This document shows, piece by piece, positions 9,458 to 18,057 of a DNA stretch of 64,000 bases. Location: contig JAGNLV010000003.1 in NCBI GenBank assembly GCA_017999435.1, forward strand, positions 186,001 through 250,000, read 5' to 3'. This stretch comes from Candidatus Zixiibacteriota bacterium. Lineage in GTDB: Bacteria > Zixibacteria > MSB-5A5 > GN15 > FEB-12. A model generated the notes under the pieces. The model was not told where the DNA came from, did no database searches, and saw only the letters and a program-made list of their open reading frames with translations. How positions within the stretch are numbered: position 1 is the stretch's first letter; each line of letters starts with the position of its first letter. A program made the translations under genes and the position numbers.

Positions 9458-10413
9458 GACGTCCTCCCCTGCAGGCGCGTCCTGATCCGGCGCAGCGCCA
9501 CGTCGCCCCCGAGGTTGATGAGGAAGGTGAAAACGAACAGGAGGGTTCCGAGCAGAAAGAGCACGCTGTAGTGGGCGCTCCCGAACACGACTTCGGCCAG
9601 TTCCGCGGCGATGGTCGCGGAGAGCGTCCGCACCGAATCGCCGGGCGCGAGCGAGACGACCGCGGCGTTCCCCGAGGCCATCAGCACAATCATCGTTTCC
9701 CCGATCGCGCGCCCGAACCCGAGGATGACGCCGGCGGCGATGCCCGGCAGGGCGGCCGGAAGCACGACTGTCCGCGAGACCTGCCACCGGTTGGCCCCGA
9801 GCGCCAGCGCCGCGTCGCGCAGCGACTGCGGCACCGAAGTCATCGCATCCTCCGCCACCGTGAAGACAATCGGGATGACGGCGAGGCCGAGGGCCAGGCC
9901 GGCGGTGATCGCGTTCAGCCGGTAAGTCAACCCGAGCGCGTTCTGCACCACCGTCGCCAAAACAAGCAGGGCGAAGAACCCGAGGACAACGGAGGGAATG
10001 CCCGCCAGCAGTTCCACCACCGGCTTGATGAACTCCCGCAGGCGGCGGGAGGCGAACTCGGCCGAGTAGATCGCCGCCCCCACGCCGAGCGGGACGGCGA
10101 ATAGCATGGCGATGAGCGCCGCCTTCAGCGTCCCCACAAACAGCGGCAGCAGCGAGTACTTCGGCGTCCCGGACTCCGGCTGCCATTTGCACGACGCCTC
10201 CCGCCCCGCCTTCCACTCCTGCTTGACGACCATTTTCTCCAGCGTGACTTCCTCGCGGACGGACTCATCGGTGAAAATCGGGACGGCTTCCTTGAAGATA
10301 AAGATGAAGATGAGCGCGACCGAGACCAGGGCGGTGAGCGCCGTGACCTGGATGAGGCGCTCGCCCAGGAACTCCCTGATCTTCGATTTCGGTCGGAACT
10401 GGTAGGGCTGCAT
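9454..10413 (-). CDS. pstC: Phosphate ABC transporter permease PstC
   Basis: Inner-membrane permease, 319 residues. An N-terminal helix (ALTALVSVALIFIFIFKEAV) is followed by a periplasmic loop of roughly 45 residues, KWQPESGTPKYSLLPLFVGT leading into the core, which contains LLAGIPSVVLGFFALLVLAT, AEDAMTSVPQSLRDAALALG, and GFGRAIGETMIVLMASGN, all signature PstC segments. It begins at ATG 10413, 101 bases after the pstS stop; a strong hairpin lies in that gap. Together with PstA it forms the phosphate channel. Confidence 0.95.
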   Translation of the reverse strand: MQPYQFRPKSKIREFLGERLIQVTALTALVSVALIFIFIFKEAVPIFTDESVREEVTLEKMVVKQEWKAGREASCKWQPESGTPKYSLLPLFVGTLKAALIAMLFAVPLGVGAAIYSAEFASRRLREFIKPVVELLAGIPSVVLGFFALLVLATVVQNALGLTYRLNAITAGLALGLAVIPIVFTVAEDAMTSVPQSLRDAALALGANRWQVSRTVVLPAALPGIAAGVILGFGRAIGETMIVLMASGNAAVVSLAPGDSVRTLSATIAAELAEVVFGSAHYSVLFLLGTLLFVFTFLINLGGDVALRRIRTRLQGRTS

Positions 10414-10431
10414 ACTTACTCACCCGGCAGC

Positions 10432-10467
10432 GCGCCGCGGCGGGCGGGCCGATGCCCGCCGCCGCGC
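10432..10467 (-). promoter_or_regulatory. Intergenic mRNA hairpin between pstS and pstC
   Basis: Arms 10432-10445 and 10454-10467 pair over 14 bases with one mismatch; there is no T-tract on the minus strand. Such a hairpin after pstS could protect the pstS message or attenuate pstCAB, giving more binding protein than transporter. This function is inference from position. Confidence 0.6.
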
Positions 10468-10514
10468 GGCTATTGCTTTGCTCTCTCCGCCGGCGGTCGT
10501 CGCCGTCTCACGGC

Positions 10515-11363
10515 TCACGGAACCTGGTTGGCTCTGGCTCTCTCGGCGGGCAGCGGCACGTAGTCGATGTCGGCCGCCATGGTCTGACCGGCGGGCGAGA
10601 GCACCCAGTTGAGCAGTTTCTTCAGCTCGCCGGTCGGGGGGCCGTTGAAGAACCAGTAGAGGTCGCGCGAAATGGGATACCGGCCGTCCGAGACCGTCTC
10701 CAGCGAGGGCATCACGGCGGCGGCTGTATCGTTTTGCCGAACCGCCGCGAACTTCACGCCCGTCGCCCACGCCAGACCGCCGTAGCCGATCCCGTTGGGA
10801 TCCTTCCCCACCGCGTTCACCACCGCGGCCGTCCCCGGAAGCGTCTGCGTCCGATCGGCGTAGTCCTCATCATTCAGGACGTGCTCCTTGAAGAACACGT
10901 AGGTGCCGGAGTTGTTTTCGCGGCCGTAGAGAATGATCGGAGCGTCCGGTCCGCCGACCTCTTTCCAGTTGACGATGGCGCCGGTGTAGATGCCTTTGAG
11001 CTGGGGCACGGTGAGCTCGCCGACCGGGTTCTTCGCATTGAGAAACACGGCGATGCCGTCGAGCGCGACCGCCACCCGGAATGGCTCCTTGCCGTTCTTT
11101 TCGGCCAGTTGGTACTCTTTCTCCTTCATGTCGCGGGAGGCCTGGCAGATGTCGGTCGATCCGTTGAGCAGGGCGGCGATCCCCGTGCCCGAGCCGCCGC
11201 CGGAAACCTGGATCACCGTCCCCGGATTTTGCTTCATATACTCCTCGGCCCAGCGCTGGCCGAGGCGGACGAGCGTGTCGGACCCTTTCATCGTGATGGC
11301 GCCGGCGCTCAGCGCCACTCCGGCCACGAGCAGCAGGGCGCCGCCGATCAGTACCTTCTTCAT
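10515..11363 (-). CDS. pstS: Phosphate-binding periplasmic protein PstS
   Basis: Periplasmic phosphate receptor, about 282 residues, of the SphX/PstS-2 type. Signal peptide KKVLIGGALLLVAGVALSAG, then the binding-site segments MKGSDTLV, SGGGSGTGIAALLNGSTDIC, YGRENNSGTYVFFKEHVL and the C-terminal SRDLYWFFNGPPTG. ATG 11363 is preceded by AGAGGAGA at good spacing; an upstream in-frame start at 11447 would add residues ahead of the signal peptide and is rejected. It is the first gene of the pst operon and lies just downstream of the porin gene on the same strand. Confidence 0.95.
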   Translation of the reverse strand: MKKVLIGGALLLVAGVALSAGAITMKGSDTLVRLGQRWAEEYMKQNPGTVIQVSGGGSGTGIAALLNGSTDICQASRDMKEKEYQLAEKNGKEPFRVAVALDGIAVFLNAKNPVGELTVPQLKGIYTGAIVNWKEVGGPDAPIILYGRENNSGTYVFFKEHVLNDEDYADRTQTLPGTAAVVNAVGKDPNGIGYGGLAWATGVKFAAVRQNDTAAAVMPSLETVSDGRYPISRDLYWFFNGPPTGELKKLLNWVLSPAGQTMAADIDYVPLPAERARANQVP

Positions 11364-11416
11364 CGTGTTCTCTCCTCTGCCTTCCATCTGGCGTTCCGAT
11401 GACATAACATTTGCAT

Positions 11417-11433
11417 TGTTAGGATCTTGTGAG
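11417..11433 (-). promoter_or_regulatory. Candidate Pho box upstream of pstS (two half-sites)
   Basis: Read on the minus strand, CTCACA (11433-11428) and CTAACA (11422-11417) are spaced exactly 11 bases apart, 54 bases upstream of the pstS start. This matches the direct-repeat architecture of PhoB/PhoP binding sites and the stronger array upstream of the porin. Confidence 0.4.
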
Positions 11434-11458
11434 GATGCCTCTTGCACGGGTGTGCCCC

Positions 11459-12574
11459 TCAGAATTTGAGCTGCAGGTCGACCTGCAGCCGGTTTAAGTA
11501 CTCGGCCTTGTCGGACGCACCGATTCCGATGGTGTTATAGAAATAGGTGGCGCTGAACGTAGTGTTCCCGGCCACCTGGCAGGCGGCTGAGACCTCGTGG
11601 CCGGAGGCGTTGGCGCCGCCCTCGCCCAAGTCGGAATCGGTGAACGCCCCGACGACGGCATCGGCCTCGAGCTCGCGGTAGACATACCGCACCGTCCACG
11701 AGCCGGGATTCTTGATTTTGCCGGCCGACGCCCCGAGCGACCAGCCGGCATTGAGGCTGTCGGCTTCGATGTTGTTCACGTAGTGCCCGAACAGCGCCGC
11801 CGGCACCGCGCCCAGGGGGTGCGTCAATTCCACGAACGCCTCCACGATGTTGTAGTCATGCGCGTAGACATTGACTGTCTCGCCCCCGAACTGCGCTTCC
11901 ACCGCGCTGTTGCCGAAAGCATCCTCTTCGTCGTAGAAGAGCGGGAAACCTTTGATATTCTGGTAGTCAAAGTAGCCGGCGCCAACGAGCAGGCCCGATT
12001 TGTCCTCGTTGAGAGAGAGACGGGCGGAAACCTGCCCGCTGCCGAGCCAGCTGTCCTTCGTCTTCGATCGCTCCTGGATCCACAGACCGGACACAACCGC
12101 GGCCAGAGTGAGCTTTTCAAAGTTGTGCTCCAGTGCGGCCGCCGCCCCCTCCGGGTTGAGGTCGCCGTCCCACTGGAGTTCGGAATGGCCGGGGATGATG
12201 AAAGGCTTTTCCATCTTGCCCGCCGTGAGGGTCAGGAAGCTCAGGCGTGCGGGGCGATACATCAGGGAGGCCAGGTCGAGCCCCAGATTCTTGGTCGTGA
12301 ACGACTCCCCGAGCGTCTGGTTAGTCGAGACCGGATCATCGGAACCTGAGGCCAACCCCACGACCACTTTGGCGGTCTCCGAGACCCGGCCCTCGATCGC
12401 CAGGCGCGCCCGAAGGCGCTGGCGGTTGCGTGCCGGCGAAGTATCGCTGTTGCGGTCGAGCACTTCATGACGGTAGCGCAGATCCCCTTTGACCTTGACA
12501 TTGTCTGTCCACTCCGCGGCCGAGGCGGCGCCGACGACGGAGGCGGCAAGAAAAACGATTATCCCTCTCTTCAT
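11459..12574 (-). CDS. Outer-membrane porin (Porin_5/putative porin family), likely phosphate-starvation induced
   Basis: A 371-residue beta-barrel protein with a signal peptide (RGIIVFLAASVVGAASA, cleavage before AEWTDN). The body alternates amphipathic strands and turns typical of the 'putative porin' family (VKVKGDLRYRHEVLDRN near the N-terminus, MEKPFIIPGHSELQWDGDLN in the middle) and ends in phenylalanine (LQVDLQLKF), the Bam recognition signature. It sits between the phoBR genes and pstS on the same strand and has three 11-bp-phased Pho-box-like repeats upstream, so a role as a phosphate- or anion-admitting channel analogous to OprP/OprO is a reasonable inference. Selectivity cannot be read from sequence. 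Confidence 0.85.
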   Translation of the reverse strand: MKRGIIVFLAASVVGAASAAEWTDNVKVKGDLRYRHEVLDRNSDTSPARNRQRLRARLAIEGRVSETAKVVVGLASGSDDPVSTNQTLGESFTTKNLGLDLASLMYRPARLSFLTLTAGKMEKPFIIPGHSELQWDGDLNPEGAAAALEHNFEKLTLAAVVSGLWIQERSKTKDSWLGSGQVSARLSLNEDKSGLLVGAGYFDYQNIKGFPLFYDEEDAFGNSAVEAQFGGETVNVYAHDYNIVEAFVELTHPLGAVPAALFGHYVNNIEADSLNAGWSLGASAGKIKNPGSWTVRYVYRELEADAVVGAFTDSDLGEGGANASGHEVSAACQVAGNTTFSATYFYNTIGIGASDKAEYLNRLQVDLQLKF

Positions 12575-12666
12575 GTTCTCAAGTCCCTTTCACCTTGCAC
12601 GGTTTGCACAGGGGCCGGACGTGCGGCGTCCGGTTTCTCTATTCCATGGCGACAGAACGTACTCAG

Positions 12667-12694
12667 TGTTAGGCGGAGGTTAGCGCCGGGTTAA
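12667..12694 (-). promoter_or_regulatory. Candidate Pho box: three direct repeats with 11-bp period
   Basis: On the minus strand TTAACC, CTAACC and CTAACA start at 12694, 12683 and 12672, precisely 11 bases apart with five-base GC-rich spacers. Period and core closely resemble PhoP/PhoB boxes. The array ends about 93 bases before the porin start codon and next to the phoR gene. A weak -10 candidate (TACGTT) follows it. Confidence 0.6.
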
Positions 12695-12770
12695 TTGGCC
12701 GCGAATTTTCTCGTCACCGTCTCCGCACCTACGGGCGCTGCACGATGACAAGAGGCTACGGCGCAATGAA

Positions 12771-14558
12771 TTAGGCCGAGTGCGGCAGATGGATGCTGAA
12801 CGTGCTCCCCTGTCCGACCGCGCTGCGCACCGTCACCCGCCCCTTGTGGGCGCGGGCGATGTGTTTGACGATGGCCAAACCCAGCCCGGTTCCCCCCTGG
12901 TCGCGGCTGCGCGCCTTGTCGATGCGATAGAACCGCTCGAAGATCCGCTCGTGGTAGCGCGGCTCGATCCCCGGCCCCTCATCGGCGACGAACAGCTCGA
13001 CGCCCTCGACCGACCGGCGCGCCCCCGCCCGCACCGTGCTGCCGGCCGGGCCGTAGGTGATCGCATTGCTCAGGAGATTGACGAGCGCCTGCTCCAGCAG
13101 GCTGGGGTTGATCGGGGCCACGAGATCGAGGTCGCCCTCGCACAGGAGCGCAATCCCTTTCTCCCGGGCGCGGGATTCGCAGCTCTGCACCGCCGACCGC
13201 AGCACGCCTCCCACGGGCCGGCGTGTGACCTCACACCCCTCGCCGTCGCGCTCCTGCTCAAGGCGCGAGAGGGCGAGGAGATCCTCGATGATGTTGTTCA
13301 ACTGGTCGGCCTGGCGCTTGATGATCTCAAGAAAGCGCCGCGCATCCTCGGGCCGGTCCATCGCCCCGTCGAGCAGCGTCTCGAGAAAACCCTTGATCGA
13401 GGTGACGGGCGTGCGGAGTTCGTGGGAGACATTGGCGACGAAATCTGTGCGGATGTTTTCCAGACGGCGCAGGCGGGTGATGTCGTTGAGCACGATCACG
13501 CCGCCGGCGGCGTTGCCCGACCCGTCGCGCAGCGTGGTGCCGTGGACCTGCAGCTGCCGCTCGTCGTCGCCGGCCAATTCGATCGTCCCCTCCACCGGCG
13601 CTCCGGAGTGGAGCGTCTCCGAGACCAGGCGGTGCAGTTCGCTGTTGCGCACAACCTCGGGCACGCTCCGCCCGACGGCCTCCTCGGGCCGGATGCGGAG
13701 CAGCCGGGCGGCGGCGGCATTCAGGGTGAGGATACGTTCGGAGGTATCGACCGCCAGGACTCCCTCGACCATGGCGGCGAGAATGGCCTCCTGTTCGTTG
13801 CGCCGGCGGCCGATCGCCTCCATGCGCTCGTGGAGCTGGGCGGCCATTTCGTTCATCGCCTGGGCGAGCCCGGCGATTTCCTGATGCCCGGCCGCCGGAA
13901 GGGCATAGTCGAACTCGCCGCGCGCGAACCGGTCGGCGCCGGCGCGCAGGTCGCCGATCGGGCGCACCACCGACCGGGCAACGAGGCGGCTGATCACGGC
14001 CGCGAGCAGCACCAACAGCAGTCCGCCGACGACCACATCACCGGCCAGCGTCCCGGTCACCGTCCCGATCCCCCCTTCGGCCGCGTCTTCCGGGATGGCC
14101 GTCCGCACCACGCCGACCACCCGGTCGTCGGCAAGGACCGGCACCGCCGTGTACAGCATGTGGCGCTGGAGCGTGCTGCTGTAGCGCCGGGAGGCCATCA
14201 TCTCTCCGCGCAGGGCGGCGGCAATCTCCGGGCGAAACCGGTGCTGCTCCATGTGTTTCGGATCTTCCTCGCTGTCGGCCAGCACGCGGCCGTCGGCCCC
14301 CACGACCGTGAACCGCGTCCGGCCGGCGCGGCCGAGCGCGACCACGAGCGAATCGAGAGCATCGTTGTCGTGCGCATCCAGGTAGGGGGTGATGACCCTC
14401 TCCGCCAGCCGCGCCCGCATCTCCAGATCGTGGACGGCTTCATGGTAATGGGCGGTCCGGTAAGCCTGCCGCGTGTAGAGGTAGACGCCCCCCGCCGCCA
14501 GCGCCACGACCAGTACAAACGAGGGGAACAACTGCCACAACATCCGCCGCTGCCGCAT
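12771..14558 (-). CDS. phoR: Phosphate-regulon sensor histidine kinase PhoR
   Basis: Membrane sensor kinase, 595 residues. Order: TM1 (about 10-29), a periplasmic sensor of about 140 residues, TM2 (about 175-195), HAMP, PAS domain (about 255-355), HisKA with the phospho-accepting His379 in FVANVSHELRTPVTSIKG, and an HATPase with N-box NLLSNAIT, DEGPGIEP, ERFYRIDKARSRDQGGTGLG. The FYRxDKARSR segment is typical of PhoR. The substantial periplasmic domain is like Bacillus-type rather than E. coli PhoR. ATG 14558 shares one base with the phoB stop (TGATG), implying coupled translation. Together with phoB, pst and phoU it makes a compact phosphate-response locus. Confidence 0.9.
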   Translation of the reverse strand: MRQRRMLWQLFPSFVLVVALAAGGVYLYTRQAYRTAHYHEAVHDLEMRARLAERVITPYLDAHDNDALDSLVVALGRAGRTRFTVVGADGRVLADSEEDPKHMEQHRFRPEIAAALRGEMMASRRYSSTLQRHMLYTAVPVLADDRVVGVVRTAIPEDAAEGGIGTVTGTLAGDVVVGGLLLVLLAAVISRLVARSVVRPIGDLRAGADRFARGEFDYALPAAGHQEIAGLAQAMNEMAAQLHERMEAIGRRRNEQEAILAAMVEGVLAVDTSERILTLNAAAARLLRIRPEEAVGRSVPEVVRNSELHRLVSETLHSGAPVEGTIELAGDDERQLQVHGTTLRDGSGNAAGGVIVLNDITRLRRLENIRTDFVANVSHELRTPVTSIKGFLETLLDGAMDRPEDARRFLEIIKRQADQLNNIIEDLLALSRLEQERDGEGCEVTRRPVGGVLRSAVQSCESRAREKGIALLCEGDLDLVAPINPSLLEQALVNLLSNAITYGPAGSTVRAGARRSVEGVELFVADEGPGIEPRYHERIFERFYRIDKARSRDQGGTGLGLAIVKHIARAHKGRVTVRSAVGQGSTFSIHLPHSA

Positions 14559-15247
14559 CAGTTCTCCCGGAGGCGGTAGCCGACGCCCCGCACGGTTTCG
14601 ATATACCGGCCGGCCGCGCCCAGTTTCTTGCGCAGACCGACAATCTGCACATCGACCGACCGGTCGGTGACGATCACATCCTCGCCGCGCACCTGGTTGA
14701 CGATCTGGTACCGCGTGTAGACCCATCCGGGCCGCCGCGCGAGGAGGTGCAGGATCTGAAATTCGGTGTGCGTGAGTTGGACCGGGCGGCCGTCGACGCT
14801 CACCTCGTGCCGCCCGGGGTCGATGATGAAGCCGTGAATGGCCAGCCGCGCCGCGGCGTCCTCCGGCCCGGTCGCCTTGCGCCGGAGCACTGCCCGGATG
14901 CGCGCGATGAGCACTTTGGGGCTGAACGGCTTGGCGATATAGTCATCGGCCCCCATTTCGAGCCCGGCGACGATGTCGCTCTCTTCCCCCTTGGCAGTGA
15001 GCATGACAATCGGGATCGCGCGGGTGGCGGGGCTGTGCTTCAACTGGCGGCATACCTCCAAACCGTCGACGCCGGGCAGCATGAGGTCCAGCAACACGAG
15101 CGCCGGCGGCTCCCGGCGGGCGCAGGCCAAACCGTCTTCGCCGGTCACCGCCCGCACGACGCGGTACCCCTCGCGGGCGAGGTTGTAGGCAATCAGCTCC
15201 TGGATGTCCTGTTCATCTTCGATGACGAGAATCGGTTCCTTCGCCAT
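14558..15247 (-). CDS. phoB: Phosphate-regulon response regulator PhoB
   Basis: OmpR-family transcription factor, 229 residues. The receiver has the acidic pair in VIEDEQD, phospho-acceptor Asp54 in LLDLMLPGVDGLEV, T in MLTAKGEE and K in YIAKPFSPK. The C-terminal winged helix contains VQLTHTEFQILHLLARRPGW, and YTRYQIVNQVRGEDVIVTDR, the OmpR/PhoB recognition region. ATG 15247 (MAKEPILVIEDE) is preceded by GGAGAGG. The gene is first in the phoBR operon, and candidate Pho half-sites lie about 60-85 bases upstream, consistent with autoregulation. Confidence 0.92.
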   Translation of the reverse strand: MAKEPILVIEDEQDIQELIAYNLAREGYRVVRAVTGEDGLACARREPPALVLLDLMLPGVDGLEVCRQLKHSPATRAIPIVMLTAKGEESDIVAGLEMGADDYIAKPFSPKVLIARIRAVLRRKATGPEDAAARLAIHGFIIDPGRHEVSVDGRPVQLTHTEFQILHLLARRPGWVYTRYQIVNQVRGEDVIVTDRSVDVQIVGLRKKLGAAGRYIETVRGVGYRLREN

Positions 15248-15305
15248 GGCGCCTCTCCACCGGCTGCGACGGTCGCTTTCCGCACTAAGGTAAAACGCCT
15301 CCCCC

Positions 15306-15333
15306 GGTAAGGAAACCACTAACTTTCCGTTAG
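15306..15333 (-). promoter_or_regulatory. Degenerate Pho-box-like repeats upstream of phoB
   Basis: On the minus strand CTAACG (15333-15328), TTAGTG (15322-15317) and CTTACC (15311-15306) are phased at 11 bases. The middle unit is poor. Placement 59-86 bases before the phoB ATG fits autoregulation. Confidence 0.35.
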
Positions 15334-15385
15334 ACTTGTGTGAGGAACGACGGGGCCCCCCGAGGACGCGCGGGTCGCCGACCGC

Positions 15386-16750
15386 TCAGGCGTCCGGGCC
15401 GTGCAGGCCGTACTTCTTCATCCGGTACACCAGAACGTGCCTCGGGATTCCGAGCTGCAGCGCGGCCCGCGACCGATTGCCGCCGGTGCGGGTCAGCGCC
15501 TTGATGATGAGTTGCTTCTCCGTCTCCGGCAGGGTGCGCTCCGGTTCCGGGTCGCCCGCGGCGGGGCGGGCCTCGGCCGGGCCGACGTCGCGGCCGAAAT
15601 CCGGAGGCAAATCCGCGGTCGTGAGCACCTCGCCGCGCCGGAGGATCGCCATGCGCTCGATCAGGTTTTCGAGTTCGCGGATATTGCCCGGCCAGGCGTA
15701 CGCCGCCAGCCGCGCCATGAGCTCGGCATCGACCGCCAGCGGCGCGGAGGGGGCGAAAGCGCGCGCGAACTCCTTGACGAGAATGGGGATATCCTCGCGC
15801 CGCTCGCGCAGGCTCGGCACCCGGAGGGGAATGACGTTGAGCCGGTAGTAGAGATCCTCCCGGAATCTCCCCCGGGCGGCTCGCTCCTTGAGGTCCACAT
15901 TGGTCGCCGCGATCAGGCGGACATCCATCTCGACCGGCTTTTCCGCGCCGACCGGCTCGATCGTTTTCTCCTGAATCGCCCGGAGGAGCTTGGCCTGCAG
16001 GTCGATCGACAACTCAGCGATTTCATCGAGAAAGAGCGTCCCCCGGTCGGCCAGCTCGAATTTCCCCCGCTTGTCGCGCACGGCCCCGGTGAACGCCCCC
16101 CGCACGTGCCCGAACAGCTCCGATTCGATCAGATCCCTGGGGATGGCGGCGCAGTTGACGACCACCAACTCCCGGTCGGCCCGGTGGCTGCCGTAGTGGA
16201 TCGCCCGCGCGATCATCTCCTTGCCGGTGCCCGACTCTCCCGCAATCAGCACCGTCGCATCGGTCGGCGCGATTTTCTCCACCAGCGCCATCATCTCCCG
16301 GAAGGGGCGGGAGACGCCCACGAGTTTCCGCATTACGTCGCGCCCCCGGAGTCGTCCCCGCAGGAGGCGGTTTTCTTCGGCGAGCCGGCGATGCTCGAGG
16401 GCCTTGTCGATGGCCACGAACAACTGCTCGTCCTCGAACGGCTTGGTGAGATAGTCGAAGGCACCGAGCTTGACGGCCTGCACCGCCTGGGCGACCTCGG
16501 CGTGGGCGCTGATGAAAATCACCTCAAGATCCGGCTGTACGCCGCGCACCCGCTCGAGCAGTTCGATCCCGGACAGCCGGGGCATCCTGATGTCCGAGAG
16601 GAGCAGGTCGAAACGCTCCCGGGTGAGGCGGTCGAGAGCCTCGGCGCCGTCGCCGGCCGCCGTGACCGCGAACCCCTGCCGCTCCAGCTTGAACTGGAGG
16701 ACGCGGCGCAGTGAGGCGTCGTCGTCGGCCAAAAGAATGCGCACCGTCAT
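15386..16750 (-). CDS. Sigma-54-dependent response regulator (NtrC/ZraR family)
   Basis: Bacterial enhancer-binding protein of 454 residues with the full three-domain plan: receiver (Asp53 in [12 protein letters not shown]), AAA+ domain with Walker A GESGTGKE, the sigma-54-contacting GAFTGA loop at about residue 216, Walker [12 protein letters not shown] and an arginine-finger region, then a Fis-type helix-turn-helix ([20 protein letters not shown]). It activates promoters of the -24/-12 class. It overlaps its kinase by four bases (ATGA) and is divergent from the Cus-like efflux operon, whose start is abutted by a -24/-12-like element; the most likely target is therefore that operon, as ZraSR controls zraP. 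Confidence 0.93.
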   Translation of the reverse strand: MTVRILLADDDASLRRVLQFKLERQGFAVTAAGDGAEALDRLTRERFDLLLSDIRMPRLSGIELLERVRGVQPDLEVIFISAHAEVAQAVQAVKLGAFDYLTKPFEDEQLFVAIDKALEHRRLAEENRLLRGRLRGRDVMRKLVGVSRPFREMMALVEKIAPTDATVLIAGESGTGKEMIARAIHYGSHRADRELVVVNCAAIPRDLIESELFGHVRGAFTGAVRDKRGKFELADRGTLFLDEIAELSIDLQAKLLRAIQEKTIEPVGAEKPVEMDVRLIAATNVDLKERAARGRFREDLYYRLNVIPLRVPSLRERREDIPILVKEFARAFAPSAPLAVDAELMARLAAYAWPGNIRELENLIERMAILRRGEVLTTADLPPDFGRDVGPAEARPAAGDPEPERTLPETEKQLIIKALTRTGGNRSRAALQLGIPRHVLVYRMKKYGLHGPDA

Positions 16751-17865
16751 CGCACCTCCCCCGCGGGCAGCCGGAGCGTGAACGTCGTCCCCGCCCCGAC
16801 CGTGCTCTCGACCGCGATCGACCCGCCGTGGCTTTCGACGATCTGCCTGGCCACGGCCAGCCCGAGACCGCTGCCCGAGGATTTCGTCGTGAAGAACGGG
16901 TCGAAAATGCGCCCGACTGCCTCCGGCGGGATGCCGTGGCCGCCGTCCGCTATCGTGAGGCGCGCGCCGCCGGCCTCGGATTCCACGGCCACGCGCACGG
17001 CGCCTCCCGGGGCGGACGCCTCGAGCGCATTGAGCAGCAAATTGAGCATGACCTGGTGGATCTTCTCCCGGTCGCCGACGATGGCGACGTCCGGCTGGAT
17101 GTGCCGCACCAGCCGGACGCCGGCGTGGGCCGCCGGGGCCTCGATCTGGCGCAGTCCGGCCGCCACCGTCTCCGACAGATTCATCGGCGCCAGGTGCGGC
17201 TCGCGCGGGCGGCCGAACTCGAGGAAATCGCGGAGCGTCCCGTCGATCCGCCGGATCTCGCTCACCGCGATCTCGCGGAACTCCGCCCGGTCCGCCTCCG
17301 GCGTGTCCTTGTCGCAGATGATCTCCACCGCCCCCTTGATGCTGGCGATCGGGTTCTTGATCTCGTGGGCCACGGTCGAAGCCATCCGGCCCACCAGCGC
17401 CTGGCGCTGCGACCGTTCGAGCGCGAGTTCTGTCTCCTGCTGGCGGCGGCGGACCCTGCGCTCGCGGTCGACGATCCCGCCGATCAGGCCGCCGAGGGCG
17501 AAGTAGAAGACGATTTCAGTGACCTCTCCGGCCGTGTTGTGCGCGCCGAGGTCGTTGACGAAGATGAACGGGAGCACGAGCAGCGAGATCGCTGCCGCCG
17601 CCCCCAACCCCCCCCGCAGGCCGAACCAGGAGGCGGCCAGGACGATCGGGATGTAGCACAGCCGTCCGTGGATGGCATGGATCCAGTGCTGGGGACCAAA
17701 AATCGGCTCCAGCACCCAGCCGTAGTGAATGCTGACCGTAACCAGGATGATGCCGCCGATGATCGCCAGACGGTAGCGCGTTCTCTCAGGCAGAGATTCA
17801 GTGAGCGAGCCGGAGCGCGGGCCCGCCAAAGGGGAGCTTTCCGGATGGGCAGGCGTCTTCTGCAC
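16747..17865 (-). CDS. Membrane sensor histidine kinase partnering the sigma-54 regulator
   Basis: About 372 residues. Four hydrophobic helices near the N-terminus (about residues 35-155) with very short loops, no periplasmic sensing domain, then HisKA with His167 in STVAHEIKNPIASIKG, and HATPase (LNLLLNALEAS, DGGHGIPPEAVGRIFDPFFT, SGSGLGLAVARQIVESHGG), the NtrB-type class that pairs with sigma-54 activators. GTG 17865 has an excellent GGAGG four bases upstream. A TTG at 17931 would extend the frame but lies upstream of the predicted transcription start (about 17926), so it is rejected. The signal may be a membrane-embedded or metal cue; the neighbouring copper/silver efflux suggests metal stress. 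Confidence 0.88.
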   Translation of the reverse strand: MQKTPAHPESSPLAGPRSGSLTESLPERTRYRLAIIGGIILVTVSIHYGWVLEPIFGPQHWIHAIHGRLCYIPIVLAASWFGLRGGLGAAAAISLLVLPFIFVNDLGAHNTAGEVTEIVFYFALGGLIGGIVDRERRVRRRQQETELALERSQRQALVGRMASTVAHEIKNPIASIKGAVEIICDKDTPEADRAEFREIAVSEIRRIDGTLRDFLEFGRPREPHLAPMNLSETVAAGLRQIEAPAAHAGVRLVRHIQPDVAIVGDREKIHQVMLNLLLNALEASAPGGAVRVAVESEAGGARLTIADGGHGIPPEAVGRIFDPFFTTKSSGSGLGLAVARQIVESHGGSIAVESTVGAGTTFTLRLPAGEVR

Positions 17866-17931
17866 GTTTCCTCCTGAAAACGGTATCACCGGCGGATTGG
17901 CCGGCTTGTGATCGACCGATCCATACACCAA

Positions 17932-17960
17932 CTTATAGTCTCATTCGGCATTCTTGTTAA
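17932..17960 (-). promoter_or_regulatory. Sigma-70 promoter for the kinase/sigma-54 regulator operon
   Basis: On the minus strand TTAACA (17960-17955), a 17-base spacer, and TATAAG (17937-17932); each hexamer matches five of six consensus bases. Predicted start near 17926, giving a leader of about 60 bases to GTG 17865. Confidence 0.65.
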
Positions 17961-17993
17961 CAATATTCTTCACCCGTTGAATAATATTCTTCA
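17954..17993. repeat. Direct and inverted repeats in the divergent cus promoter region (candidate enhancer sites)
   Basis: AATATTCTTCA occurs at 17962-17972 and 17983-17993, exactly 21 bases (two helical turns) apart. The second copy overlaps a perfect odd palindrome GAATAATATTC (17979-17989), and a TTGTTAACAA palindrome lies at 17954-17963. The AT-rich patch contrasts with the GC-rich surroundings. It sits roughly 90-120 bases upstream of the start predicted from the sigma-54-like element, the usual place for enhancer-binding-protein sites, and also overlaps the kinase promoter. Confidence 0.55.
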
Positions 17994-18057
17994 ATGACTT
18001 CATTCGTCAGCCATACATTCAAATGTTAAGTTGCTGCTAATCATACCATTATCAGGT

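Noticed and set aside
17866-17931. TTG start for the sensor kinase
   Set aside because: It lies upstream of the predicted transcription start and has no ribosome binding site, whereas GTG 17865 has GGAGG.
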